DNA from: a virus
Virus record (IMG/VR): IMGVR_UViG_3300012208_000003
Span: 1-64,000 of that record
Direction: 5' to 3' (one strand)
Length of the DNA: 64,000 nucleotides
Part shown: positions 53,739-60,775 of the stretch, in pieces
Position numbering within the stretch: position 1 is the stretch's first letter
Layout: every line of letters starts with the position of its first letter
Translations under genes and position numbers: made by a program
Notes under the pieces: generated by a model
What the model was told of the DNA's origin: nothing
Databases searched by the model: none
What the model saw: the letters and a program-made list of their open reading frames with translations, nothing else

Positions 53739-54467
53739 ATGTACCGCAAATTTTTGTCTCTAGGCAATTCAAAAGAACTAGGCTACGCCTTCGATTCACA
53801 GGCTTTCGATATGAAGGCACCGATGCACGACCATTTCCGCGCATTCCATACATACGGCGACGGCGCCGTGCAGCATTCCCCAGATTGGGCCGTGACTTTC
53901 GAACAACTCAGCGACTATCTGGCTTCGTTGGCCGAAGTGATGCAAACCGACGAAGAATTGCTGGACAGCGCCAAATACGCTCTGGGCAGACGGCCGTCAA
54001 CAAAGGCGATCGAATTTGCCGCTTCGGTCATCTGGAAAGCGGCAAAGGATACTGACAAAGTTTGGCGTCCCAAGTATTTCTCCGTCACGGAAATGAAAAT
54101 CTCCTCTTCGTCGGAAAAGCGGCATGACAAGCGGTATCAGGAAATCACTGACGTCCATGACGGGACGCCGGGAGCAATTTTCCGCGTTCTCATCCCTGAG
54201 CATTCCGATGGCATCGAGAAGTACTCTTATGCCTCGGCCATTCGCGATTGGGTGCTCGAGGGCGACAACCGCGGCTACATGCAGTTGCCTGGGCTCTTCC
54301 TCAAATGGTCGAAAGATCAGCAAGACGCGCAGAAATTGCGCGACGCTTACGAAGCTTGCTGGAATCTCGTTCAAGCCTACCAGTATCGCCACATGGCAAT
54401 CGGACATTTGGAAAATTACAAACGGCATTTGCCACCGCCCGATGTAGCCAAGAGCGACGCTGCCTGA
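53739..54467 (+). CDS. Hypothetical 242-aa protein
   Basis: AAAGGGAGGAACA upstream. Begins MYRKFLSLGNSKELGYAFDS; contains ALGRRPSTKAIEFAASVIWK and RDAYEACWNLVQAYQYRHMA. No recognised family; may be a replication/repair accessory in the ku operon. Confidence 0.65.
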   Translation: MYRKFLSLGNSKELGYAFDSQAFDMKAPMHDHFRAFHTYGDGAVQHSPDWAVTFEQLSDYLASLAEVMQTDEELLDSAKYALGRRPSTKAIEFAASVIWKAAKDTDKVWRPKYFSVTEMKISSSSEKRHDKRYQEITDVHDGTPGAIFRVLIPEHSDGIEKYSYASAIRDWVLEGDNRGYMQLPGLFLKWSKDQQDAQKLRDAYEACWNLVQAYQYRHMAIGHLENYKRHLPPPDVAKSDAA

Positions 54468-54476
54468 GAAACGCCA

Positions 54477-54770
54477 ATGACGAAAACGAAGGGCGTCCTG
54501 CGCGGCGTGAAATTTTCCGGCAGCCACCAGACCTACATCGAGGCGGCGCGCGCTTATTTGATCCTCTGGAAAACGCTGCCCTCGATCAGCAAAATTGCCA
54601 TCGGCATCATCGAGCCTTGCCCTCCCGGGCAGGTTCACGTCAAATACCAACTCTTTGACCATGCCATTCGCGCGCGAGTGCGTGGTCAAGCAGCCGTTCA
54701 AACATTCTGGATCTATGGCCGGAACCTGACAGCTTTACTGCAGCAACTTGAGGAAAGGGAGAAACCATGA
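54477..54770 (+). CDS. Hypothetical 97-aa protein
   Basis: MTKTKGVLRGVKFSGSHQTY; alpha/beta with basic N-terminus. ATGA-coupled to the next gene. Confidence 0.6.
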   Translation: MTKTKGVLRGVKFSGSHQTYIEAARAYLILWKTLPSISKIAIGIIEPCPPGQVHVKYQLFDHAIRARVRGQAAVQTFWIYGRNLTALLQQLEEREKP

Positions 54771-55183
54771 AAGCGAAACTGGTATTCAAAGGCTCGGAAG
54801 TACGCAAACTAATCGACGATTCAAAGAAGGCGAAGGAACGCTCGATCCCCTATGTAGGTCCAAGGAAGAACGTTCCCGTGGGCCTGCTGCTCGTCAAAGA
54901 CGATGGCGTGTATCTCATATCCAATGCCGTCACGAAACAAACTCCATCTGAATCCGGGCTCATTGCCTATGCCACCGGATATGGTCCTCCAAGCAAGCTG
55001 GTCGATCAAGATGCGCGCGGCGAGCAATATGAAAAAATACGCCGGGCCGTCGGCGGCGACGATTTTGCCGAAGCCCTGGCGATCAATCCGTCGACGGAGA
55101 AACTTATTGTCGCCGGCATGGACTTCATCGTCTATCTGACTCCCGACAAGGTAAGCATCCAAATCCGGGCGGCGGCGGCATAA
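54767..55183 (+). CDS. Hypothetical 138-aa protein
   Basis: AAAGGGAGAAACC upstream. Two similar-looking halves: LLLVKDDGVYLISNA and LIVAGMDFIVYLTPDKVSIQ strands around a helix. No family recognised. Confidence 0.6.
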   Translation: MKAKLVFKGSEVRKLIDDSKKAKERSIPYVGPRKNVPVGLLLVKDDGVYLISNAVTKQTPSESGLIAYATGYGPPSKLVDQDARGEQYEKIRRAVGGDDFAEALAINPSTEKLIVAGMDFIVYLTPDKVSIQIRAAAA

Positions 55184-55187
55184 GGCC

Positions 55188-55403
55188 ATGACTCTCGATA
55201 AAGCCCTCAATGCGTTGCCTGACATCCTATTGGCCAATGTGGACCTGGGCCACCAAAAGACTCCAGCCGATTTGCTGTTCATGGCGGAAACAGAATTAAG
55301 CCTCTTCGAAGAAGGTGAACCCGAGACGGAGATCAAAAGCGCCAAAGATGTGCGTGAAGTCAAAGCCTACATTAAGATGATGCGCAAAGAGTGCAAGCCA
55401 TGA
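55188..55403 (+). CDS. Hypothetical 71-aa protein
   Basis: MTLDKALNALPDILLANVDL; acidic helical protein, ATGA-coupled to the zinc-ribbon gene. Confidence 0.55.
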   Translation: MTLDKALNALPDILLANVDLGHQKTPADLLFMAETELSLFEEGEPETEIKSAKDVREVKAYIKMMRKECKP

Positions 55404-55618
55404 TCGAGAACGCTCAACGGCAAGCCTGCGGCAATTGCGGCAAGGGAGATTTTGCCGTTTACATCACGCGGTCGGCAATCAAAGCCTACACCAAATATAT
55501 CGTCGAATGCCTCAACTGCAAGAGCACCACCATCATTCAGCCAATGCCAGCCAAACTCGAAGCAGTTTTTGGCGAAGGCAGCGAAGGTATCCTATGCACT
55601 CTATCCACGATCGAATAA
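55400..55618 (+). CDS. Zinc-ribbon protein
   Basis: 72 aa. CGNCGKGDFAVYITRSAIKA, then VECLNCKS: two CxxC pairs. Overlaps the next gene by 25 bases. Confidence 0.62.
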   Translation: MIENAQRQACGNCGKGDFAVYITRSAIKAYTKYIVECLNCKSTTIIQPMPAKLEAVFGEGSEGILCTLSTIE

Positions 55619-56088
55619 CGATTCCGGCGTTCCTCTCGCACTTACCGGTCCATCAAGGACTCCCCGTACCGTTCACCGTGCTCTATGTGAAGGGTATCCC
55701 GGACTTCCGGGTGATCGATCCTGTCAAGCGCAGCGCCTGCGTCCTGCAGAAACTCTGCGCCATCTGCGGCCGGGCGCTTGGTGAATACGCCTGGTTCATC
55801 GGAGGCCCGAAATCCATTGAGGGTTCACACCTGTTCATGGACCCACCACAGCATGAACATTGCGCCAGGTTCGCCATCGAAATCTGCCCGTTTCTCAGTG
55901 GCAGGGTTACAGAAACCAATCGCACCAGGCCGATTCCGATTGAAAGTGGCGACGTCCCGCTAGTGACTCCCACGCGCAGCGAAAAGATTGGGATGCGCCG
56001 CACTAAGAAATACCGCCTGGTGAATTACCAGGGCTATGCGCTTATCGAAGTCATCCGCTGGTATGGCCTGCCAATCTGGTTGGCCTAG
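55594..56088 (+). CDS. Conserved phage Cys/His protein
   Basis: 164 aa. Pattern CAICGRALGEYAWFIGGPKS, FMDPPQHEHCARFAIEICPF recurs in many actinophages and proteobacterial phages; likely zinc bound by CxxC and HxxC. The exact function is not known. Confidence 0.65.
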   Translation: MHSIHDRITIPAFLSHLPVHQGLPVPFTVLYVKGIPDFRVIDPVKRSACVLQKLCAICGRALGEYAWFIGGPKSIEGSHLFMDPPQHEHCARFAIEICPFLSGRVTETNRTRPIPIESGDVPLVTPTRSEKIGMRRTKKYRLVNYQGYALIEVIRWYGLPIWLA

Positions 56089-56102
56089 AAAGGAAGGGAA
56101 CA

Positions 56103-56294
56103 ATGAAAATGCAATACGCAGCGCTTGAAAGGTTGCGCGAAGCTGAATCGTTCATCGGCAGTCCCGTGAATAGCTTGTTCATGGACGAACTGTCGGGGCG
56201 GCCGCGCCAGCAATGGCTCGATTCCGTGCGCGACATTCTACGCGCCAATGGCATCGAGCCGGAAAACCTGGAGGGACCATGGCACACATTCTGA
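56103..56294 (+). CDS. Hypothetical 63-aa protein
   Basis: MKMQYAALERLREAESFIGS; AAAGGAAGGGAAC upstream. Helical. Overlaps the next start. Confidence 0.55.
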   Translation: MKMQYAALERLREAESFIGSPVNSLFMDELSGRPRQQWLDSVRDILRANGIEPENLEGPWHTF

Positions 56295-56539
56295 AACCGC
56301 AACCAAAACACACGAAACTCAGCAAGGTAACCGGGATTCCCTACCAATGTAAATCGTGCGGGAAGATCCAAATCGATACCGGCTATCAGGGAAGCGAAAT
56401 AACCAATTGCAATCGAACCAATTGCCACGGCGACGATGTCCGGCCTGCTGGCCCATTGCAAACTTTTCGATTCATAGTCTATTCCAATGTTCGCATCAAG
56501 CGGAGGAAACGTGTGCAACTCAAAAACTCCAAACCGTGA
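56279..56539 (+). CDS. Hypothetical 86-aa zinc-type protein
   Basis: YQCKSCGKIQIDTGYQGSEI, then CNRTNCHGD: CxxC plus a Cys/His group. Basic C-terminus (RIKRRKRVQLKNS). Overlaps the small membrane gene that follows. Confidence 0.55.
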   Translation: MAHILKPQPKHTKLSKVTGIPYQCKSCGKIQIDTGYQGSEITNCNRTNCHGDDVRPAGPLQTFRFIVYSNVRIKRRKRVQLKNSKP

Positions 56540-56675
56540 TGTTAGCAAACTCGATCGCTGGGTATGGGACGTATCGATCGACCATCCAATTGCTTTCTGG
56601 CTGGCTGTCGTCGTCATTGGCTCCACGTTTGCCATTCCGCTGGCCATGTTCTTGAACTGGCTAGCTGCTCGCTGA
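56511..56675 (+). CDS. Small single-span membrane protein A
   Basis: 54 aa from GTG 56511 with GCGGAGG upstream. LDRWVWDVSIDHPIAFWLAV, then a hydrophobic helix (IGSTFAIPLAMFLNWLA). Paralog of the next gene. Confidence 0.58.
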   Translation: MCNSKTPNRDVSKLDRWVWDVSIDHPIAFWLAVVVIGSTFAIPLAMFLNWLAAR

Positions 56676-56683
56676 GGGAGATT

Positions 56684-56827
56684 ATGAAATTCAAAGAGCT
56701 CGATCGCTGGCTCCAGGATTTGCGCATCGAAGAGCCAGTGTACTTCTGGTTCCTTGCCACAGCGGCAGTTGGTTTCGTACTGGTCATCATCCCGCTGGCT
56801 ATTTTCCATTTGCTAGCCAGTTTCTAA
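56684..56827 (+). CDS. Small single-span membrane protein B
   Basis: 47 aa; GAGGGAGATT upstream. FKELDRWLQDLRIEEPVYFW, then VGFVLVIIPLAIFHLLA. Same LDRW...P..FW...IPLA(M/I)F plan as protein A: a tandem duplication. Possible holin/antiholin-like or stress peptides; unproven. Confidence 0.6.
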   Translation: MKFKELDRWLQDLRIEEPVYFWFLATAAVGFVLVIIPLAIFHLLASF

Positions 56828-56836
56828 AGGAGACCA

Positions 56837-57115
56837 ATGGTCTGCATAAAAATCATTGCCAATGCTTTGCTGATTCCAAGGCCGGAAGATGGCCAGTACA
56901 TCAAGGAGTTCCACCCGGACACCGATGAACTTGGCCTTGGAACGCTGGTCACCACGTCAAACATCACCGAGGCCATGCAGTTTGCCAATTCCGAAGAAGC
57001 GATGAAATTCTATCGGCAACAAAGCAAACGGTGCCCACTTCGCATGGATGGCATGCCAAATCGACCGCTGACAGCTTTCACGGTTCAGATTGCGAGGTTC
57101 AATGCCGCGCCCTAA
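56837..57115 (+). CDS. Hypothetical 92-aa protein
   Basis: AAAGGAGACC upstream. MVCIKIIANALLIPRPEDGQ, EAMQFANSEEAMKFYRQQSK; a compact phage protein type of unknown role. Overlaps the next gene. Confidence 0.6.
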   Translation: MVCIKIIANALLIPRPEDGQYIKEFHPDTDELGLGTLVTTSNITEAMQFANSEEAMKFYRQQSKRCPLRMDGMPNRPLTAFTVQIARFNAAP

Positions 57116-57290
57116 ACGCGCAGTTCCGATTGAACGATATACGGCCATGTCATTGGCTCAAGTATCAGAACAGCTTGGCCTGACGCCGATGCGAATTTGG
57201 CAGATCGAACAGAAGGCCCTCGAGAAAATCCGCCAGGAACTGATTGCGCGAGGGATTGTCACTCCATCTGGGAGGTGGGCAAGCCGATGA
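57102..57290 (+). CDS. Sigma70 region 4-like helix-turn-helix protein
   Basis: 62 aa. MSLAQVSEQLGLTPMRIWQI, EQKALEKIRQEL is the helix-turn-helix of sigma region 4.2 (T..EVA..LG.S..RV.QIE..AL.KLR). With only region 4 present it could bind -35 boxes or redirect host RNA polymerase, like small phage sigma-like factors. Confidence 0.65.
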   Translation: MPRPKRAVPIERYTAMSLAQVSEQLGLTPMRIWQIEQKALEKIRQELIARGIVTPSGRWASR

Positions 57291-57529
57291 TTTGTACACC
57301 TTGTCAGCAGCCACTTGAAGAAGGCCAAGCGGCCATCTTTGGCCTGGACCGCGGCGATGGCACCTTAACTTTTGGTTGGACATGTTGCCACCAGCCCGTG
57401 GGAGACGTTGCCGTAATTCTTGGCTCCATGGTCTGCACGGAGAAATGGCTAAATGGAAATCCACAGTACGTGGATGTCATCAGCATCCTGATTCAGAACC
57501 ATAAGCATGCAAGAGAGGCAAGCCGATGA
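57287..57529 (+). CDS. Hypothetical 80-aa Cys protein
   Basis: MICTPCQQPLEEGQAAIFGL; CxxC and a later CC pair. ATGA-coupled on both sides. Confidence 0.58.
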   Translation: MICTPCQQPLEEGQAAIFGLDRGDGTLTFGWTCCHQPVGDVAVILGSMVCTEKWLNGNPQYVDVISILIQNHKHAREASR

Positions 57530-58017
57530 CTCGCAAAGAATTTGGATCCGAACGCACTGTTTGTAGTTGCAAGGTTTGCAGAAAAAATTGTGAAGTGATG
57601 CCAGGTTTTTTGCTCCCAAGCGATTTAACTCGAATGGTTCCAGCCGATGCGGAACCATTCGCCTGGGCCGAAACAAATCTCTTGGCTTCACCTGGCGCTT
57701 TGGTGATGAAAGGTCGCACGCAATTTCGAATTCCAACACTTGTTCCGGCCGTCCGGGCCGATGGCAGCTGCAAGAATCTCACGCCCGAAGGTCTTTGCGC
57801 CATACACGAAATCAGCCCGTTTGGCTGTGCCTTTTTCGATTGCCATGGTGGCCCCGGGCAAGACCATCTAGCCAATATCGGCTTGCAGGCGATCTATAAA
57901 TCCATGTTTGTGGACCTACACAGTCTCTATAGGCGGCTTTGGACGCACTTGGCCGAACGCGGGCTCGTCCAACAAGCCGCGGAAGTGCTACGCGCCAAAA
58001 TGAGAAAGCAACTCTAA
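57526..58017 (+). CDS. YkgJ-like cysteine-cluster protein
   Basis: 163 aa. CSCKVCRKNCEVMPGFLLPS, then DGSCKNLTPEGLCAIHEISP and FGCAFFDCHGG: the eight-Cys layout of YkgJ-type zinc/iron-chelating domains. The role in phages is unknown. Confidence 0.68.
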   Translation: MTRKEFGSERTVCSCKVCRKNCEVMPGFLLPSDLTRMVPADAEPFAWAETNLLASPGALVMKGRTQFRIPTLVPAVRADGSCKNLTPEGLCAIHEISPFGCAFFDCHGGPGQDHLANIGLQAIYKSMFVDLHSLYRRLWTHLAERGLVQQAAEVLRAKMRKQL

Positions 58018-58517
58018 TGATCAAATGGGAACCGCTCCAGCCAGCAATTGCCGTTTCTCGCATACCGGACCAGGACATTAGAAATCGCGCAGAACAGAAA
58101 AATGCGAAGGAAGCGAAAGTTTTCAGAAACAATCTCTTCACCGTCCACAAACGCGAAAGGCCAATCGTCGATAAAGATGGAGTCGAAGTTGGGACACTAA
58201 TCCAACTCTCTATCCACGATCACGCTCGCAGCACACGCCGCGATTGGCGGCACTTCCAAAGAATCAAAAATGAATTGCTTGGCCCGGAGGAAGAAGCCGT
58301 TGAACTCTTTCCAGCCGAATCCAGATTGGTCGACACATCCAATGAATATTTTTTATGGAGCATCAAAGGCTGGAAGTGGCCAGTTGGATTTAACGAACGG
58401 TGGGTTTCAGAAGGCGGCTATGACATCGGTGCCCGGCAGCGCAAATGGGACGACGAAAGCCGGCCCGCCGATTGCCGCGATATCACAAAAAAGGATATCG
58501 AGGATTATCTGAAATGA
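58017..58517 (+). CDS. DUF7694-like protein
   Basis: 166 aa. LIQLSIHDHARSTRRDWRHF, QRIKNELLGPEEEAVELFPA, NEYFLWSIKG: pattern I associate with DUF7694 phage proteins (W..lQ.IKNELlGpE..avElyP...LVD..N.YHLW). Function unknown. TAATG-coupled. Confidence 0.58.
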   Translation: MIKWEPLQPAIAVSRIPDQDIRNRAEQKNAKEAKVFRNNLFTVHKRERPIVDKDGVEVGTLIQLSIHDHARSTRRDWRHFQRIKNELLGPEEEAVELFPAESRLVDTSNEYFLWSIKGWKWPVGFNERWVSEGGYDIGARQRKWDDESRPADCRDITKKDIEDYLK

Positions 58518-58521
58518 GTTT

Positions 58522-58617
58522 GCCGTGGCAGGAGAGGAGAGATAAGGCTCGGAGAGAAGAAGGCGAGGCTAATCCGGGCGTGGTCAGCACTGTTACGGCA
58601 AGGCAGGAACGGCTAGG
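58522..58617 (+). repeat. G5 segment of the ligase leader
   Basis: 17 of 20 phased positions from 58522 to 58617 are G, the last nine in a row. Starts with AGTTTGCCGTGGCAGG, which recurs at 59765 and, with changes, at 60621. Ends AGGAACGGCTA, as in the ku leader. Confidence 0.85.
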
Positions 58618-58637
58618 GCGACGCCGCGAAGTCGCCC
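58616..58637 (+). promoter_or_regulatory. Ligase leader hairpin (loop GCCGCGAA)
   Basis: GGGCGAC/GTCGCCC, seven pairs, loop GCCGCGAA, then ATCTTTAAAAAGGGAGAAAC with the ribosome site. Same loop family as the ku leader. Confidence 0.7.
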
Positions 58638-58661
58638 ATCTTTAAAAAGGGAGAAACAGAA

Positions 58662-59765
58662 ATGAAGGCAACGATTTTGTATTACAACGATTTGGCAACA
58701 GGCGGAAGCAGCGACAAGGAATACCGCGTTCAGATTGAGCATTTCAAAAAGGGCCAGTGGAATCCGGCACCACAATTGGAAGGCTACGTCGTGCTATTCC
58801 AGTACGGGCGCCGCGGCGGAACACTCACGGCTGGTCATAAATGCGATCCGGTTCAACTCGCAGAAGCAGAACGCATCTACGACAAATTGGTCCGCGAAAA
58901 AACTTCAAAGGGCTACGTCGGCGCGGAGGCCGGCACCGCGGCTCCGCTCGCGCCAGTCGAACCGCCAGACAATAGTACGCGGACACAGTTCCCGGTCGAG
59001 CTGCTCGAGGAAGTCACGCGGGAAGAAGCAGAACTATTGGTTAAAGATGACCGCTACCTTCTGCAAACCAAACTCGACGGGCATCGCCGTCAAATTGAAA
59101 AGACAAAGACCGGCGATTTTGTGGGTTATAACAAGAAAGGCGAGCCAGTTGCCCTCTCGGCAGAGTTGGTCAAGAGTCTCAAAGCCATCACCCTTGATTC
59201 TTTTTTCCTTGATGGCGAGATCATCGGCGACAAGTATTACGCCTTCGATATTTTCTTTGCTGATGGCACGAATATCAGAACCATGCCTTATGAAAAGCGC
59301 TGGCTGCTTCTTGATGAGAAGGCTCCGGATTTCGCGGTCGATACCTGGCATTCAACGGCTCAGAAGCAAGCCGCCCTAGCATTGCTTCTGAAACGACGCG
59401 CTGAAGGTATTTGTTTCAAACGCAAAGATGCACCTTATCGCGCAGGTCGGAACGGTCAACATAAGAAATTCAAATTCCTAAAGAGTGCTAGTTGCAAGGT
59501 CATTGGAATGGGTCACAAAGGTCACAATTCTGCGACACTCGCACTGCTCGACAAAGGCAAATGGCGCGAAGTTGGTCGTGTCAGTTTGAACGGGAAAGAT
59601 TCACGAATCAAGCTTGGCTCGATTCTTGAAATCACATTTTTATATGTCGGAAGTGGCGGCCGTTTGTATCAACCGCGCGTCAAGGAAATGCGCACAGATA
59701 TAGCCGAATCGGAATGCGTTTTCGCTCAACTCAAGAAGGCTTTCAAAGAAGGGATTGCAGCCTAA
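58662..59765 (+). CDS. lig: ATP-dependent DNA ligase with N-terminal WGR domain
   Basis: 367 aa; leader AAAAAGGGAGAAACAGAAATG. Residues 1-80 are a WGR domain (KEYRVQIEHFKKGQW, GYVVLFQYGRRGG). Residues about 105-290 form the ligase nucleotidyltransferase: motif I KLDGHRR with Lys at about 137, motif III-like FFLDGEIIG, motif IV GICFKRKDAPY, motif V KFKFLKSASC; an OB-fold follows. With Ku this forms a minimal bacterial-type end-joining pair. No primase or phosphoesterase domain is attached. Confidence 0.9.
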   Translation: MKATILYYNDLATGGSSDKEYRVQIEHFKKGQWNPAPQLEGYVVLFQYGRRGGTLTAGHKCDPVQLAEAERIYDKLVREKTSKGYVGAEAGTAAPLAPVEPPDNSTRTQFPVELLEEVTREEAELLVKDDRYLLQTKLDGHRRQIEKTKTGDFVGYNKKGEPVALSAELVKSLKAITLDSFFLDGEIIGDKYYAFDIFFADGTNIRTMPYEKRWLLLDEKAPDFAVDTWHSTAQKQAALALLLKRRAEGICFKRKDAPYRAGRNGQHKKFKFLKSASCKVIGMGHKGHNSATLALLDKGKWREVGRVSLNGKDSRIKLGSILEITFLYVGSGGRLYQPRVKEMRTDIAESECVFAQLKKAFKEGIAA

Positions 59766-59778
59766 GTTTGCCGTGGCA

Positions 59779-59854
59779 GGAATGGCCAGTCCTGGCAAGT
59801 CGAGGCAAGTCGGGACCAGAATTGGCCGGGCCAGTTGCGGCAAGGCAGGAACGG
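59779..59854 (+). repeat. G5 segment, perfect copy
   Basis: All 16 phased positions from 59779 to 59854 are G. Begins AAGTTTGCCGTGGCAGG and ends AGGAACGGC before a hairpin. Located after the ligase gene, before the small gene at 59899. Confidence 0.9.
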
Positions 59855-59855
59855 C

Positions 59856-59879
59856 AAGCGGCGGCCGACAACGCCGCTT
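59856..59879 (+). promoter_or_regulatory. Leader hairpin (loop GCCGACAA)
   Basis: AAGCGGCG/CGCCGCTT, eight pairs, loop GCCGACAA, T-rich tail TCTTTATC. Third member of the GCCGNNAA hairpin family. Confidence 0.72.
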
Positions 59880-59898
59880 TCTTTATCAGGAGAAACCA

Positions 59899-60036
59899 AT
59901 GAAAGCGATTCATCTGAAGCCACAACTTGCTGGTGGGAAGATTTTCAGCACGAAAGTGGGCCGGAAGTGGACCTACATCAAAGTGCGCCTGGCAACAAAA
60001 ACGATCAAGCGCGCAATCGCAATGGCCGGGAACTAG
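59899..60036 (+). CDS. Hypothetical basic 45-aa protein
   Basis: MKAIHLKPQLAGGKIFSTKV, then a basic tail (TKTIKRAIAMAGN). AGGAGAAACCA upstream. Has its own complete G5 leader in spite of its size. Confidence 0.6.
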   Translation: MKAIHLKPQLAGGKIFSTKVGRKWTYIKVRLATKTIKRAIAMAGN

Positions 60037-60132
60037 ATGTTAAACCGTGCTCGACAGCCAATCCGTTACTGGATTGCCCGGACATTTTTAGAAGCGCTGT
60101 GGTTCATCTGTGGACTGAACAGAAAGCAATGA
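60037..60132 (+). CDS. Very small 31-aa frame
   Basis: MLNRARQPIRYWIARTFLEA continues hydrophobic and stops after 31 codons. Starts directly after the previous stop. No ribosome site of its own; may be coupled or not expressed. Confidence 0.3.
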   Translation: MLNRARQPIRYWIARTFLEALWFICGLNRKQ

Positions 60133-60143
60133 AAGGAGAAACT

Positions 60144-60443
60144 ATGGGAGGCGAAGAATTCTTCACTGAAAGAAGGGGGAGCGATTTGGAAGCTACGTTC
60201 CGCGAAGCAGTAGAAAAAGCGCAATACGACCATGGGCACAGCGGCTACACCGGAACCATTGGCGAAAAAGTGAGTGCGATTCTTCGCGCTACCGTCGGTA
60301 CCTGGGGCGAGGCGCGCGAATTCGCCCGGAACGATTTGCGCAAGAATGGCGATGACCACGACAAGTGGGGTCCAGCCTGGGCAGTGAAAGTGACCGAACC
60401 AGGCAATGTAGGCTTCCTCTTTTACGGCGTGGCGAGTTCCTGA
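60144..60443 (+). CDS. Hypothetical 99-aa protein
   Basis: AAAGGAGAAACT upstream. DLEATFREAVEKAQYDHGHS, GYTGTIGEKV, NDKWGPAWAVKVTE-like ending: a conserved small phage protein type. Unknown function. Confidence 0.65.
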   Translation: MGGEEFFTERRGSDLEATFREAVEKAQYDHGHSGYTGTIGEKVSAILRATVGTWGEAREFARNDLRKNGDDHDKWGPAWAVKVTEPGNVGFLFYGVASS

Positions 60444-60445
60444 CC

Positions 60446-60616
60446 ATGAAGAAAAAGAAGAAGCGTGATTGGTCAAAGGTCATCGAAGAACTTTGCCTGT
60501 GCGGCCACAAAAAATCGCAGCATGGTGGAGTAGTTCATCATCTTGAGTGCTTCCAATGCGCTTGCACGCGATTCACTTGGAAAGCATTCCTCAATAAGCA
60601 AGGGAAGCAAATTTAG
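60446..60616 (+). CDS. Small Cys/His zinc protein
   Basis: 56 aa. MKKKKKRDWSK, then CLCGHKKSQHGG and CFQCACTRF: the CxCGH....H...CxxCxCxxF motif of many tiny phage proteins. Unknown role. Confidence 0.65.
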   Translation: MKKKKKRDWSKVIEELCLCGHKKSQHGGVVHHLECFQCACTRFTWKAFLNKQGKQI

Positions 60617-60639
60617 ACAAAGTTTGCCATGTCAAGGCA

Positions 60640-60715
60640 GGTAGGGCATGGCGCGGCGCGGCTTGGTTGGCCATGGAATGGCTTGGCAGGCAGCGGCGCC
60701 GCAGGCATGGCAAAG
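60640..60715 (+). repeat. G5 segment of the parB leader
   Basis: Twelve consecutive phased G from 60640 to 60695 and 15 of 16 to 60715. Preceded by AAGTTTGCCATG; followed by a GCCGNNAA hairpin. Confidence 0.86.
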
Positions 60716-60727
60716 AAGGACGGCAAA

Positions 60728-60751
60728 GCCGGAGAGCCGCGAATCTCCGGC
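60728..60751 (+). promoter_or_regulatory. parB leader hairpin (loop GCCGCGAA)
   Basis: GCCGGAGA/TCTCCGGC, eight pairs, loop GCCGCGAA identical to that in the ligase leader although the stem shares nothing with it. Followed by AAAAGGGAGAAACGAAAATG. Confidence 0.72.
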
Positions 60752-60775
60752 ACTAACTAAAAGGGAGAAACGAAA

